From: Duganella dendranthematis
GTDB lineage: Bacteria > Pseudomonadota > Gammaproteobacteria > Burkholderiales > Burkholderiaceae_D
DNA length: 64,000 bases
Reading direction: 5' to 3'
NCBI RefSeq assembly: GCF_012849375.1
Contig: NZ_CP051684.1
Span: 4,340,001 to 4,404,000 of the forward strand
Shown here: one piece after another, positions 57,027 through 64,000 of the stretch
Layout of the letters: the number at the start of each line of letters is the position of its first letter
Numbering within the stretch: position 1 is the stretch's first letter
The notes under the pieces: model-generated
The model's input: the letters and a program-made list of their open reading frames with translations, nothing else
The model's database searches: none
What the model was told of the DNA's origin: nothing
Translations under genes and position numbers: made by a program

Positions 57027-58429
57027 GGCAGCGCTTCGCTATCCGGCACGCTGCCGAGACCATGCCGTTCGAGCCGGCGGTACAGCGCCGTGCGGCTCAA
57101 ACCCAGCGCCTTGGCCACGCGCGAGATATTGCCGTGATGCTGCTCCAGCGCATGCACGATCATGTGCCGCTCCACCTGTTCCAGCGTCATGCCATCCACA
57201 CCCAGCCGTTGCGTGCCAAGCGCGCCGCCATGTTCGTGCTGCTCAGCGGCGACAAAGTCGGCCTGCCGCAACTCGCTGCTGCCGACCAGCAGCAGCGTGC
57301 GTTCCAGCGTCTGCTTCAACTGGCGGATATTGCCTGGCCACGGCTGCGCGCTGAGCCATTCCAGCGCCTGCGGCGCCAGCGTGGTGGTCGGCAGGCCATA
57401 GCTGGCCGCTACCTCGCCGATGATGTGTCGCGCCAGCAGTGGAATATCGCTGCGGCGTTCGCGCAACGGCGGCAGGCGGATGGTGATCAGGTTGAGCCGG
57501 TAGAACAAATCCTCGCGAAACTCGCCGCTGGCCACCAGTTCCGCCAGTTCGCGGTTGGTGGCCGACACGATGCGCACATCGGCCTTCTCGCTGCGGCTGG
57601 CGCCGACCGGCTGATAGGTCTGATCTTGCAGCACGCGCAGCAGCTTGACCTGGTCCGAGCGATTCAGTTCGCCGATTTCATCGAGGAATAGCGTGCCCTC
57701 GTGCGCGCTTGCGATATGGCCCTTGCGGTCGCTGCGGGCATCGGTAAAGGCGCCGCGCACGTGGCCGAACATTTCGCTTTCAAACAGCGTTGGCGTGATC
57801 GCCCCCATATTGATCTTGGTGATGGGCTTGCCGGTGCGCGGACTGTTGCGGTGGATGGCGTCGGCAATCAGCTCCTTGCCGCAGCCGCTTTCGCCGAGAA
57901 TCAGCACCGGCGCGCGCGTGTTGGCCACCTGGCCGATGGTGGTCAGCACCTTCAGCAGGCGCGGATGTTCGCCGACAATGCCACTGAAATCGAACTGCGC
58001 ATCGAGCGCCTGACGCGAGGCGTTGCCGGCCGGAGCAGGTGCGGCCGCCTCCAGCGTGGTGCGGATCAGCTCGGCGAGCTGGGTGTTGTCCCATGGCTTG
58101 GTGAAGAAGTTGGCGGCGCCCGCCTGCATGCCGCGTACCGCCAGCGCGATCGAGCCCCAGGCCGTCATCAGCAATACCGGCGGCGCCGGCTGCATGGCGC
58201 GGATGTCGGCCAGCAGCTGCAAGCCTTCCTCGCCGCTGGTTTGCAGCGAGAAGTTCATGTCTTGCAGCACCAGGTCCACCGGCTGTTGTTCTAACAGCGC
58301 CAGCGCCTGCCTGGGGCCGTCGGCGCACAGGGCTTCGTAGCCCTGCTGCTTGAGCACCAGGGCTAGCGATACCTGTACCGCGCTGTCGTCGTCGACAATG
58401 AGAATGCGTTGCTTGCGAGTAGAGTCCAT
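57023..58429 (-). CDS. sigma-54-dependent response regulator (NtrC family)
   Basis: 468 residues. Receiver with D57 (LVLQDMNF), AAA+ domain with Walker A GESGCGKE (179-186), sigma-54 contact loop GAFTDA (226-231; canonical GAFTGA), Walker B GTLFLDEIG, and a C-terminal Fis-type helix-turn-helix (NISRVAKALGLSRTALYRRL). It follows the second permease by 3 bases. The operon's own sigma-54 promoter at 62817-62832 is the natural target. Confidence 0.93.
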   Translation of the reverse strand: MDSTRKQRILIVDDDSAVQVSLALVLKQQGYEALCADGPRQALALLEQQPVDLVLQDMNFSLQTSGEEGLQLLADIRAMQPAPPVLLMTAWGSIALAVRGMQAGAANFFTKPWDNTQLAELIRTTLEAAAPAPAGNASRQALDAQFDFSGIVGEHPRLLKVLTTIGQVANTRAPVLILGESGCGKELIADAIHRNSPRTGKPITKINMGAITPTLFESEMFGHVRGAFTDARSDRKGHIASAHEGTLFLDEIGELNRSDQVKLLRVLQDQTYQPVGASRSEKADVRIVSATNRELAELVASGEFREDLFYRLNLITIRLPPLRERRSDIPLLARHIIGEVAASYGLPTTTLAPQALEWLSAQPWPGNIRQLKQTLERTLLLVGSSELRQADFVAAEQHEHGGALGTQRLGVDGMTLEQVERHMIVHALEQHHGNISRVAKALGLSRTALYRRLERHGLGSVPDSEALP

Positions 58430-58432
58430 TAT

Positions 58433-59629
58433 TTATTCATAGTGCAGCGCTTGCGTCGGACTCAGGCGCGCGGCGCGCCAGCCGGGATACAGCGAACATA
58501 GCAAGGATAGCAGATAGATCACAGCGGCCGATAGCGCCGCCGCCATCACGAACACCTGCCAGTTGAGGCTGTCGCCGAACACGCCGGTCAGCGGCAGCTG
58601 CACCAGCAGCACCAGCGCGATCAGCATCGCGCCCGAGCTCAGCAGCAATTGCTCGGCGATGATTTGCTGGTAGATGCGGCCGGCGCTGGCGCCCAAGGCG
58701 CGACGCAGGCCGATTTCCGGAATGCGCTGCGTGGTGTTTTGCCACAGCACACCGAACAGGCCGAAGGCCACCATCACCAGCAGGAAGGCGGCGATTACGC
58801 CCAGAATGATCAGCGGGATCATCTGCGATTTGAGCATCGACCGGCGCGCTTCGGACTGCGGCGTAATCACATAGTTCCAGTCGCTGCGCACCTGCTTCAG
58901 TTTGGCGTTGAGCCTGGCCTCGAACATGCGCGGCGTACCGGGCTTTAGCTTGAGCATGATGTTGTAGGCCGCTTCCTTGCCCACACCCGGCACATAGCGT
59001 TGCAGCATGAAGTAGACCGGGTCCATCAATTCGCCGTGCGAGCGGAACTGCTCCACCACCGCTGCCACGCGGAAGCGCTCCGGCGTGCTCTTGTCGTGGG
59101 TGTGTTCGATATACAGCTGGCCCACCGCCTCCTTGCCGGGGAACAGCTTGTCGGCCAGGCGGCGATTGATCACGACCGGTGTAGCGGCGGCGCCGTCATC
59201 GGCCTTGGAGAACCAGTGGCCAGCGGACGCTGTCATGTCCATGGTCTGGAAATAGTCGTCGCTGACCGCCAGTCCGTCGATATTGAGCTTATTGCTGCCG
59301 TCGGGCAGCGTGTATTCGCCGGTCCAGCGCGACATTTCATAGGTCCCGAATTTGGCGAAGGCCACCGACTCGACCTCCGGCAGGTCGAGCAGTGCGCGCT
59401 TCAGGCTGTCGAAGACGGCCGCATCGTTGGCAATGTCGCTGGCCGTGCGGATGTTGACCGACCATTGGTTGCGCCAGTTGTGGCCCGTCGGCAGCTGGTA
59501 CAGTTGGTGGTAGCGCAGGCCGAAGGCGGCGATCGCGAACACCACCAGGAAGGCCAGCAGGATCTCCAGGCTGAGCATCATGTTGCGGGACTTGCGTTTC
59601 CAAATCAGTTTTAGCAGATGGCGCAACAT
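58433..59629 (-). CDS. ABC transporter permease (MacB/FtsX type), second permease
   Basis: 398 residues. N-terminal helix (RNMMLSLEILLAFLVVFAIAAFGL), a periplasmic MacB-like domain of about 230 residues, then three C-terminal FtsX helices with the conserved RIPEIGLRRALGASAGRIYQQII and terminal YPGWRAARLSPTQAL. ATG at 59629 overlaps the upstream permease stop (TAATG), so the longer upstream frame is rejected. Confidence 0.9.
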   Translation of the reverse strand: MLRHLLKLIWKRKSRNMMLSLEILLAFLVVFAIAAFGLRYHQLYQLPTGHNWRNQWSVNIRTASDIANDAAVFDSLKRALLDLPEVESVAFAKFGTYEMSRWTGEYTLPDGSNKLNIDGLAVSDDYFQTMDMTASAGHWFSKADDGAAATPVVINRRLADKLFPGKEAVGQLYIEHTHDKSTPERFRVAAVVEQFRSHGELMDPVYFMLQRYVPGVGKEAAYNIMLKLKPGTPRMFEARLNAKLKQVRSDWNYVITPQSEARRSMLKSQMIPLIILGVIAAFLLVMVAFGLFGVLWQNTTQRIPEIGLRRALGASAGRIYQQIIAEQLLLSSGAMLIALVLLVQLPLTGVFGDSLNWQVFVMAAALSAAVIYLLSLLCSLYPGWRAARLSPTQALHYE

Positions 59630-60870
59630 TATGCGGTTCCTTTCAGCGCATGGACCGGGTCCAGGCGCGACATTTTCCAGGCCGGGATCACGCCCGACAG
59701 CACGCCGAACACCAGCGTAATCAGCAGACCGTAACCGAATACGGCAAAGTTCAGGTGGACTGTGAGGTAGGGAATCAGGCCCGAGCCCTCCAGCCACCAC
59801 AGCACGCCTGCCGCACACAGCAGGCCGATGGCGCCGCCGATCAGGCACAGCAGCACATTTTCTAGCACCAGCTGCGCCACCAGCTGGCGGCTGGTGGCGC
59901 CGAATGCCTTGCGCACGCCGATCTCGCTGCTGCGCTCCATGATGCGGCCGACGTTGAGGTTGATCAGGTTGAGCGCAGGCAGCGCCATGAACAGCAGCAT
60001 CAGCACAATGACGCCGCCGATCAGCTTGCTGGTGCCGCCGTCCTCGTCCTCGCTGCTCAACAGCATCCGTGAGAACAGTTGCAGCTTGGAGTCGCCCCAG
60101 AATTTGGTGACGTTGAAAGCGTTCGGATCATCGTACTGCACGGTCTTGGCGACCGCCATGATCTCTTTCTTCAGCGCCGGCAGCTCGTCCGGCGAGCGCG
60201 CCATCATCAGTGCGCCATACTGGCCGAACAGGCTGTTCTTGTAGTCGCTCGATGGCTGGGCGCTGATTGGCGTCCAGATGTCGGAATAAGCGTTCATGTG
60301 CATTTCATCGCGCACCACGCCGATCACGGTGAAGATCTGGCCATTGGCGCTGAACTTCTGGCCCAGGTAGGTCTGGCCAGGAAACAGCTTGCGCGCGGTC
60401 GATTCGTTCAGCACCGCCACCATGCGGCCTTGCGCCACATCGTCGTCATTGATGACCCGGCCTTGCAGCACGGTGAAGTCGAGGATCTTCCAATATTCGG
60501 CATCGGTCAGGCGCATGTCGAGGCTGCTGATCCGGCCGTCCTGATAGACCGACACGCTGCTGGGAATGCTGCTTGTCACCGACACCAGTTCGGCGTTTTT
60601 CAGCGGCTTCAGGTATTTGTCGACCAGCTTGTAGCCGAGTGTGCCGCGACGGGTGCCGCCCTTGCCGGTATGTGACGATTGCATCATGACCATTTGCACG
60701 AAGCGGTCGCTCTTGCCTTCCACGCCGGTCGGATAGAAGGTATTTTGCAGCAGGGCGGTGGCTACCAGCAGCACCATCAGCGTCAGCACGATGCACAGCA
60801 GGTTGATGGCGGTGAACAGCTTGCGGCGCATGAAGACTTTCCATGCGGTCAGCAGATAATTTCTGAACAT
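59629..60870 (-). CDS. ABC transporter permease (MacB/FtsX type), first permease
   Basis: 413 residues, same four-helix plan as the next gene: TM1 within AWKVFMRRKLFTAINLLCIVLTLMVLLVATALL, MacB-like periplasmic domain, FtsX helices with ERSSEIGVRKAFGATSRQLVAQLV and PAWKMSRLDPVHALKG. The two differ in sequence, so the pump is probably a heterodimer, unlike homodimeric MacB. It lies 9 bases after the ATPase gene. Confidence 0.9.
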   Translation of the reverse strand: MFRNYLLTAWKVFMRRKLFTAINLLCIVLTLMVLLVATALLQNTFYPTGVEGKSDRFVQMVMMQSSHTGKGGTRRGTLGYKLVDKYLKPLKNAELVSVTSSIPSSVSVYQDGRISSLDMRLTDAEYWKILDFTVLQGRVINDDDVAQGRMVAVLNESTARKLFPGQTYLGQKFSANGQIFTVIGVVRDEMHMNAYSDIWTPISAQPSSDYKNSLFGQYGALMMARSPDELPALKKEIMAVAKTVQYDDPNAFNVTKFWGDSKLQLFSRMLLSSEDEDGGTSKLIGGVIVLMLLFMALPALNLINLNVGRIMERSSEIGVRKAFGATSRQLVAQLVLENVLLCLIGGAIGLLCAAGVLWWLEGSGLIPYLTVHLNFAVFGYGLLITLVFGVLSGVIPAWKMSRLDPVHALKGTA

Positions 60871-60879
60871 GAACGCCCC

Positions 60880-61542
60880 TTACGCGACCAGTTGGCCGTC
60901 GAACACGCGCACGATGCGCGAGGCCATTTTCGCCTCCTGCTCGTTGTGGGTGACCATGACGATGGTGGTGCCTTCGCTGTGCAGCTTGAGCAGGATGTCC
61001 ATCACTTCCTGGCCCATCTTGCTGTCCAGGTTACCGGTCGGCTCGTCGGCCAGCAGCACCTGCGGCTGCCCGACAATCGCGCGCGCGATCGCCACGCGCT
61101 GCTGCTGGCCGCCGGACAGCTGGTTCGGATAGTGATCCATGCGGGCGCCGAGGCCGACCTTTTCCAGTGCCTCGCGCGCCAGCCGCTGGCGCTTCTTGGC
61201 CGACATCGCGCGGTACAGCAGCGGCAGCTCCACGTTGTCGATCACGCGCAGGTCGTTAATCAGGTGGAAGCTCTGGAAGATGAAGCCGAAGGTGCTGTTG
61301 CGCAGCTTGGCCACGTACTTGTCCTTGTATGAGGCCACCGGCGTGCCGCCCACCTCGATGGCGCCGCTGCCCGGTTTGTCGAGCAGGCCGATCAGGTTGA
61401 GCAGCGTGCTCTTGCCGCAGCCGCTCGGTCCCATGATGCTGACGAATTCGGCTTTGCCGACGTGCAGGTCGATGTCTTTCAGCGCCAGCGTTTCAACTTT
61501 GTCGGTCTGGTAGGTTTTGCTGACTTTGTTCAGGCGTATCAT
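60880..61542 (-). CDS. ABC transporter ATP-binding protein (LolD/MacB-like)
   Basis: 220 residues. Walker A GPSGCGKST, Q loop, signature LSGGQQQRVAIARAI, Walker B VLLADEPTGNLD and the switch histidine VTHNEQE. LolD/MacB subclass, powering transport from the periplasmic side. GAGGGA lies before the ATG. Second gene of the export operon. Confidence 0.93.
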   Translation of the reverse strand: MIRLNKVSKTYQTDKVETLALKDIDLHVGKAEFVSIMGPSGCGKSTLLNLIGLLDKPGSGAIEVGGTPVASYKDKYVAKLRNSTFGFIFQSFHLINDLRVIDNVELPLLYRAMSAKKRQRLAREALEKVGLGARMDHYPNQLSGGQQQRVAIARAIVGQPQVLLADEPTGNLDSKMGQEVMDILLKLHSEGTTIVMVTHNEQEAKMASRIVRVFDGQLVA

Positions 61543-61557
61543 GTTTTCCCTCTTTTT

Positions 61558-62805
61558 TTATTGGGCCACGCGGACGCTGTCGCGGTCCTTGTAGCGGCTG
61601 GTGTCTGAAATGATGAGATGGTCGCCGGCGCGGATGCCGGACAGGATTTCCACGGCCTTGCCATCGCTGGCGCCGATGTTGATTGTGGTCTTACGGGCGA
61701 CGCCGTCACGCACCACGAAAATATCCTGCGGGCCGCGGCCGTTGAACGCCGGGCCATTGTCAGCCAGCAGCGCGTTCTGCTTCTGCTCGGTCACGATGTT
61801 GACCTCCACCCGCAGCTTGTTGCGCAGCATGGGGTGGTGCGGCTCGGCCAGCGTGACCAGCAGCTTGACGGTGCCATTCTGGATTTCCGGTAGCACCGTC
61901 TGCACCTCGCCGTTGAGCTTGACGTTGCCCTGTTCCACCAGCACTTTCTGGCCGGCGCTGAGCGCGCGCGCGTGGAAGTCGGACAGCGAGGCTTCCACCT
62001 TGTAGTTGTTGAGCTCGGAGACCTTGGCCACCAGCTGGCCGGTGGCGACACTGGCGCCTTCATCAGCCAGCAGCCAGGTCAGCATGCCGGCGAACGGCGC
62101 GCGCACCTGGGTTTGCGCCAGCAGTTGCTGCTGTTCCTGCATCTGCTTTTGCAGGATGTTTTTTTGCAGGCGCGCGCCTTCGATATTGCTGTTGGTGACG
62201 AGCTTGTTGTCCTCGAGTTGTTCGCGGGTCTGGCGCAGCTGGATCTCGTTGCGTTTGACGTTGAGTTCGGCGGTCAGCAGGTCTTCGGCGGAAGCGCCGC
62301 CGGCCTTGCGCAGCGTCTGGTAGCGGACCAGACGGACGCGGGTGGCTTCCAGGTCGAGTTGCAGCAGTTCGATGGCGCTGGTCAGCTGTTTGCGCTTTTG
62401 CTCCATCTCCAGCGTCAACGCGACGATGCGGTTTTCCTGTTGCGCCAGCTGCTCCTTGAGGGCGTCGATGGCGAGCAGCAGGGTGCGGTTGTCCAGCTCC
62501 AGCAGGAGCTCGCCGGCCTGCACCTGCTGGCCGAGCTTGGCGTGGACCTTGGCGACGCGGGTCTGGATCGGGCTCGACACCAGTTCCTCGTGTACCGGGA
62601 TGACGATGCCGGAGGCGTTGATGGTGTTGGCGATGCTGCCGACGCGCACGGTGGCGATGCTGACGTCGCCGGCATCGACGCTGGGGCTGACGGCGCGATT
62701 GATGGCCCAGGCCGTGAGGCTGAGTGTGGCCAGTACGGCGGCGACCGCCAGCACGGTATTGCGCTTGCGGCGGGAGAGGGTGGCGGTGGTGATGAGGGTA
62801 TCCAT
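61558..62805 (-). CDS. HlyD/MacA-like periplasmic adaptor of ABC exporter
   Basis: 415 residues. An N-terminal membrane anchor (about 15-35), a lipoyl/coiled-coil section (VAKVHAKLGQQVQAGELLLELDNRTL, long helices, QVRAPFAGMLTWLLADEGASVATGQLVAKV), a beta-barrel and a membrane-proximal domain. First gene of the operon adaptor-ATPase-permease-permease-regulator-kinase. The ATG at 62805 lies only about 12 bases from the sigma-54 -12 element, so the mRNA may be nearly leaderless. No outer-membrane channel gene is linked. Confidence 0.92.
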   Translation of the reverse strand: MDTLITTATLSRRKRNTVLAVAAVLATLSLTAWAINRAVSPSVDAGDVSIATVRVGSIANTINASGIVIPVHEELVSSPIQTRVAKVHAKLGQQVQAGELLLELDNRTLLLAIDALKEQLAQQENRIVALTLEMEQKRKQLTSAIELLQLDLEATRVRLVRYQTLRKAGGASAEDLLTAELNVKRNEIQLRQTREQLEDNKLVTNSNIEGARLQKNILQKQMQEQQQLLAQTQVRAPFAGMLTWLLADEGASVATGQLVAKVSELNNYKVEASLSDFHARALSAGQKVLVEQGNVKLNGEVQTVLPEIQNGTVKLLVTLAEPHHPMLRNKLRVEVNIVTEQKQNALLADNGPAFNGRGPQDIFVVRDGVARKTTINIGASDGKAVEILSGIRAGDHLIISDTSRYKDRDSVRVAQ

Positions 62806-62816
62806 GCCTCTTCTAT

Positions 62817-62832
62817 TGCAAGCCCCGTGCCA
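62817..62832 (-). promoter_or_regulatory. sigma-54 promoter of the ABC export operon
   Basis: On the minus strand TGGCACGGGGCTTGCA matches the sigma-54 consensus TGGCACG-N4-TTGCW completely, with correct -24/-12 spacing. It lies directly before the adaptor gene, and the operon encodes a sigma-54 activator. Confidence 0.88.
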
Positions 62833-62930
62833 TACCTTTGACGAAAGGAGAAAGCTAGTGAAATCAAGGCGCTAAGCTGATCCGGCCATCCACCGCCGCG
62901 CGCGCACGTTGCCCGTCTCCGCTCACACCC

Positions 62931-62944
62931 GTCCGGAAACGGAC
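62931..62944. promoter_or_regulatory. palindromic activator site (probable enhancer)
   Basis: GTCCG-GAAA-CGGAC is a perfect palindrome about 130 bases upstream of the predicted sigma-54 start, the usual distance for an NtrC-family enhancer. It also lies 21 bases before the ATG of the divergent small gene, so it could affect both sides. Confidence 0.55.
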
Positions 62945-62965
62945 ACCTTTGAGAAAGGAGAGCTT

Positions 62966-63157
62966 ATGAATACCCTTCAATTCATCGCCTGGATCTTCGT
63001 TCACATTGCCATCCCCATCTTCGCACCGATTGCCTTGCTGCCGTTTCTAGCGATAGGGCGTTCTGAACCGTCCAGACTTATGGTGATATCGACGCTATTT
63101 ACCACCGCTTCGGCTGTGCTGTTTGGCTTCGCACATTACCTGATCGACTTTAGCTAA
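62966..63157 (+). CDS. small membrane protein, unknown, divergent from export operon
   Basis: 63 residues, MNTLQFIAWIFVHIAIPIFAPIALLPFL then a polar turn and a second helix VISTLFTTASAVLFGFAHYLI. GGAG lies 6 bases before the ATG. The palindromic activator site lies just upstream. An in-frame extension to 62909 would cover the palindrome and is unlikely. No family recognised. Confidence 0.65.
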   Translation: MNTLQFIAWIFVHIAIPIFAPIALLPFLAIGRSEPSRLMVISTLFTTASAVLFGFAHYLIDFS

Positions 63158-63168
63158 TGGAGGCTGTC

Positions 63169-63312
63169 ATGAGCAGATTGCTAGACGCGTTTTTCGAGTA
63201 TGTCGCGGTGCGCAAGCAGCGGGAGCGCATGATGACGTGGATTGGCGTTACCTGCATGGTTATCGCTGTCAGCTATGCCATCGCTGTTGTCGCCTACGTC
63301 AACCTGCGCTAG
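63169..63312 (+). CDS. very small membrane protein, unknown
   Basis: 47 residues: MSRLLDAFFEYVAVRKQRERMMTW (amphipathic, basic) followed by one membrane helix (IGVTCMVIAVSYAIAVVAYV) and NLR. GGAGG precedes the ATG and it starts 11 bases after the previous gene, so the two are likely co-transcribed. No family recognised. Confidence 0.55.
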   Translation: MSRLLDAFFEYVAVRKQRERMMTWIGVTCMVIAVSYAIAVVAYVNLR

Positions 63313-63404
63313 CTCCGCAGCCGAAGCGATGTGGGGATTTACCAACAATTGATCTATGCCAATGTGTTAGGGTGGACCCCACGCGCTTCGCTCGTGGAGG
63401 AGAC

Positions 63405-64000
63405 ATGCATATCAAGATGCTTGCTACGTTGCTGTTGGCATACCCGCTGTTGGCCCAGGCCGATGAGAAAGACCAGATCGTCACCGACCGGCCGGATTTC
63501 GTCGAATCCAGTAACGTCGTCGGCGCCGGCCGCTTCCAGCTCGAAACCAGTTTCGCGCTGGACCGCAACAAGGCCAACGGCATCAAGGAACGCAGCTATT
63601 CCACGCCAACCCTGCTGCGCTTCGGCCTCAGCGATACGGTGGAAGCGCGCATCGAAACCGATGGCCGCATGCGTGTCGTTACCGACGACCTCAACACCGG
63701 GCAGCACGCCACCGAAAACGGTTACGCCGACGTCTCGGTCGGCGTTAAATGGCATGTGGCCGATGCGCAGGGCTCACTGCCGTCGATGGGGGTGCTGGCC
63801 CACGTCGACCTCGACAGCGGCTCCAGCGCCTTCCGCGCCACCGGCAAAGGCGGCTCGCTGCGTCTGGCTGCAGAGTGGGAACTGCCGGAGGACTTCAGCC
63901 TCGGCGTCATGCCCGGCATCGCCTGGCAGCATGACGATAACGGCGCGCGCTACAGCAGCGGTATCTTCGGCATCGTGCTCGGCAAGGAGTGGAACGAGCG
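63405..64000 (+). CDS. outer-membrane transporter-like protein (MetA-pathway phenol family), truncated by window end
   Basis: 198 residues visible, 3' end outside the window. Signal peptide HIKMLATLLLAYPLLAQA, then DQIVTDRPDFVESSNVVGAGRFQLETSFAL and repeated beta strands of the putative MetA-pathway-of-phenol-degradation barrel family (PF13557-like). GGAGGAG lies before the ATG. The true role of the family is uncertain. Confidence 0.75.
   Translation, partial: MHIKMLATLLLAYPLLAQADEKDQIVTDRPDFVESSNVVGAGRFQLETSFALDRNKANGIKERSYSTPTLLRFGLSDTVEARIETDGRMRVVTDDLNTGQHATENGYADVSVGVKWHVADAQGSLPSMGVLAHVDLDSGSSAFRATGKGGSLRLAAEWELPEDFSLGVMPGIAWQHDDNGARYSSGIFGIVLGKEWNE

Noticed and set aside
59630..59848. 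73-residue N-terminal extension of the second ABC permease
   Set aside because: It lies in the 3' end of the preceding permease gene; the ATG at 59629 overlapping its stop gives the conserved N-terminus.

Overview
The window is a high-GC chromosomal segment that looks like a betaproteobacterium of the Oxalobacteraceae (Duganella/Massilia/Janthinobacterium type). The basis is the sequence style of the 23S/5S rRNA tail, a complete Wsp chemosensory operon, a PEP-CTERM protein, and the mix of Burkholderiales-type housekeeping genes. The genus is inference; no database was consulted.

Layout. 1-2457: 3' part of a 23S rRNA gene, the 5S gene and a terminator. 2461-9124: a two-gene membrane pair (DUF2157, DUF4401-GDYXXLXY), a DHH phosphoesterase, a nitronate monooxygenase-like flavoprotein, yajQ and murB. 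9121-21032 (minus strand): a Wsp surface-sensing/c-di-GMP operon with two tandem wspA-type receptors, then wspB, C, D, E, F and R, followed by ppnP and a GAF protein with a degenerate GGDEF motif. 21126-23322: argG and argF. 23469-24089: a PEP-CTERM protein. 24330-26680: an AT-richer island of six small, mostly membrane-associated unknown ORFs, with a shared short motif in each spacer and a cluster of TCTAAA-type repeats at the end. 26722-32139: a TPR-GAF histidine kinase and the M48 protease-phhB-rsgA operon. 32196-45954: orn, a DUF1176 protein, a lipoprotein hydrolase, a JmjC-like cupin, an Nramp transporter, a SEC-C protein, an SrkA-type kinase, a 763-residue coiled-coil protein, an outer-membrane barrel, a TerC/DUF475 protein and a PAP2-like protein. 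46169-52212: an RND efflux pair and a FadL-type porin. 52353-55684: a TcyP-type symporter and an orphan chemoreceptor. 55689-62805 (minus strand): an ABC export operon (adaptor, ATPase, two permeases) that also encodes a sigma-54 response regulator and its kinase. It is read from a near-perfect sigma-54 promoter with a palindromic upstream site. 62966-64000: two very small membrane proteins and the start of an outer-membrane protein.

How the genes work together. The Wsp operon should form a receptor array (two WspA-type receptors, WspB/WspD couplers) that drives the kinase WspE, tuned by WspC methyltransferase and WspF methylesterase, with WspR as c-di-GMP-producing output. YajQ nearby is a reported c-di-GMP binder, but no direct link can be seen. 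The ABC export operon appears self-regulated: its last two genes encode an NtrY-like kinase and an NtrC-type activator, and its promoter is of the type such activators use. The least understood parts are the small-ORF island at 24.3-26.7 kb, the promoter region at 62.8-63.3 kb, the start of wspD, and a REP element inside wspE.
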